Shown piece after piece: positions 15,285 through 15,469 of a DNA stretch of 15,469 nt (positions within the stretch are counted from its first letter, which is position 1; every line of letters begins with the position of its first letter). This DNA comes from Geminicoccaceae bacterium (GTDB lineage: Bacteria; Pseudomonadota; Alphaproteobacteria; Geminicoccales; Geminicoccaceae), in contig JAPJRA010000025.1 of assembly GCA_030824835.1 (NCBI GenBank), positions 1-15,469 of the forward strand, read 5' to 3'. Both the position numbers and the translations under genes were made by a program. The notes beneath the pieces are model-generated. The model was not told where the DNA came from. It saw only the letters and a program-made list of their open reading frames with translations, and made no database searches.

Positions 15285-15311
15285 CCAGGGCAAATGGCGT
15301 CATTTGGCTGG
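15285..15311 (+). promoter_or_regulatory. second hairpin/dyad before the cysteine hydrolase gene
   Basis: CAAATG (15291-15296) and CATTTG (15301-15306) are perfect inverted arms around GCGT. They are extended by CCAG (15285-15288) and CTGG (15308-15311) across a small internal loop. It lies 26 bases after the preceding hairpin and about 35 bases before the ATG at 15345, so it could be an operator dyad or a 5' leader structure. No regulator can be assigned. Confidence 0.35.
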
Positions 15312-15344
15312 AGGACGTCTCCCCTAACAGCAGAACCCTGCGGC

Positions 15345-15469
15345 ATGACGGATCACCTCGACGAGCGTCTGCAGCGCAAGCTCGTCAAGCGGCGCGGGAG
15401 ATTGCATGTGTTCGACCGCCTCGTACCGCAGCAGACGGCCGTACGGCCGTCTGCTGCGGTACGAGGCGG
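15345..15469 (+). CDS. N-terminal fragment of an isochorismatase-family cysteine hydrolase
   Basis: The frame opens at ATG 15345 and runs off the right edge. The first 30-odd residues (MTDHLDERLQRKLVKRRG, then RLHVFDRLVPQQTA) match the usual start of isochorismatase-like cysteine hydrolases, where FDRLDPxxTA is followed by a beta strand ending DMQ. This family hydrolyses amides, carbamates, nicotinamide or vinyl ethers with a Cys nucleophile, none of which can be seen here. After base 15442 the reading changes to RPSAAVRGG, which does not fit the family, because the DNA becomes the mirror image of what precedes it. Only 15345-15442 should be taken as real coding sequence. The start lacks a clear Shine-Dalgarno. 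It may be a fourth gene of the SDR-hydrolase-SDR cluster, although two hairpins lie in between. The call rests on a short segment. Confidence 0.6.
   Translation, partial: MTDHLDERLQRKLVKRRGRLHVFDRLVPQQTAVRPSAAVRG
15416..15469. repeat. 54-base perfect palindrome without spacer at the window end
   Basis: Bases 15443-15469 are the exact reverse complement of 15416-15442: 27 paired bases with no loop and no mismatch. It stops at the last base of the window. The left arm continues the cysteine hydrolase reading frame sensibly and the right arm does not, so the right arm is probably a fold-back or assembly-end artefact rather than a genomic inverted repeat. Confidence 0.9.

Noticed and set aside
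1..15469. CRISPR arrays, IS elements, integrases, tRNA and rRNA genes
   Set aside because: No regularly spaced repeats, transposase or integrase motifs, terminal inverted repeats with target duplications, or tRNA/rRNA-like sequences were seen by eye on either strand.
15416..15469. Palindrome as a phage or plasmid telomere, or a recombination site
   Set aside because: Hairpin telomeres are perfect palindromes, but this one lies inside the start of a family-recognisable gene and no protelomerase or replication genes are present. A fold-back or assembly end is simpler.

Overview
The window is GC-rich, densely coded bacterial DNA. Gene content (HAE1-type RND pump, EmrAB-type pump, PuuA-like glutamine synthetase, many short-chain dehydrogenases) and the strong use of G/C-ending codons suggest an alphaproteobacterium, possibly Rhodospirillales-like. 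That placement is an inference from style, not from a marker gene. I saw no rRNA, tRNA, CRISPR array, IS element or phage gene, and no gene-free stretch longer than about 300 bases.

Layout from left to right. (1) 1-598, minus: the N-terminal two thirds of a P1-family (DmpA/NylC-type) peptidase, cut by the left edge. (2) 798-2064, plus: an SDR oxidoreductase and a cupin of the 2,4'-dihydroxyacetophenone dioxygenase family, 16 bases apart. (3) 2054-6224, minus: an RND efflux transporter and its periplasmic adaptor, with no outer-membrane channel gene alongside. (4) 6486-7844, plus: a PuuA-like glutamine synthetase. (5) 7878-8531, minus, and 8642-11463, plus: a TetR-family repressor divergent from an EmrA-like adaptor and an EmrB-like DHA2 transporter. 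The 110-base region between them holds a nested dyad centred on one base, overlapping a TTGACA-type promoter. (6) 11480-12427, minus: an AraC-family regulator with a FeaR-like sensing domain. (7) 12620 to the right edge, plus: SDR, alpha/beta hydrolase, SDR, then the first codons of an isochorismatase-like cysteine hydrolase.

How the genes may work together. Two drug-type efflux systems, one with a local repressor, sit among small catabolic operons built from SDRs, a ring- or C-C-cleaving cupin, hydrolases and a gamma-glutamylation-type ligase. The AraC regulator lies head to head with the SDR-hydrolase-SDR operon and probably controls it. Substrates cannot be read from the sequence.

The right end needs care. 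The last 54 bases are a perfect palindrome with no spacer, and its centre falls where the cysteine hydrolase reading frame stops looking like its family. This is most simply a fold-back or assembly end, so bases after 15442 should not be trusted as genome sequence.
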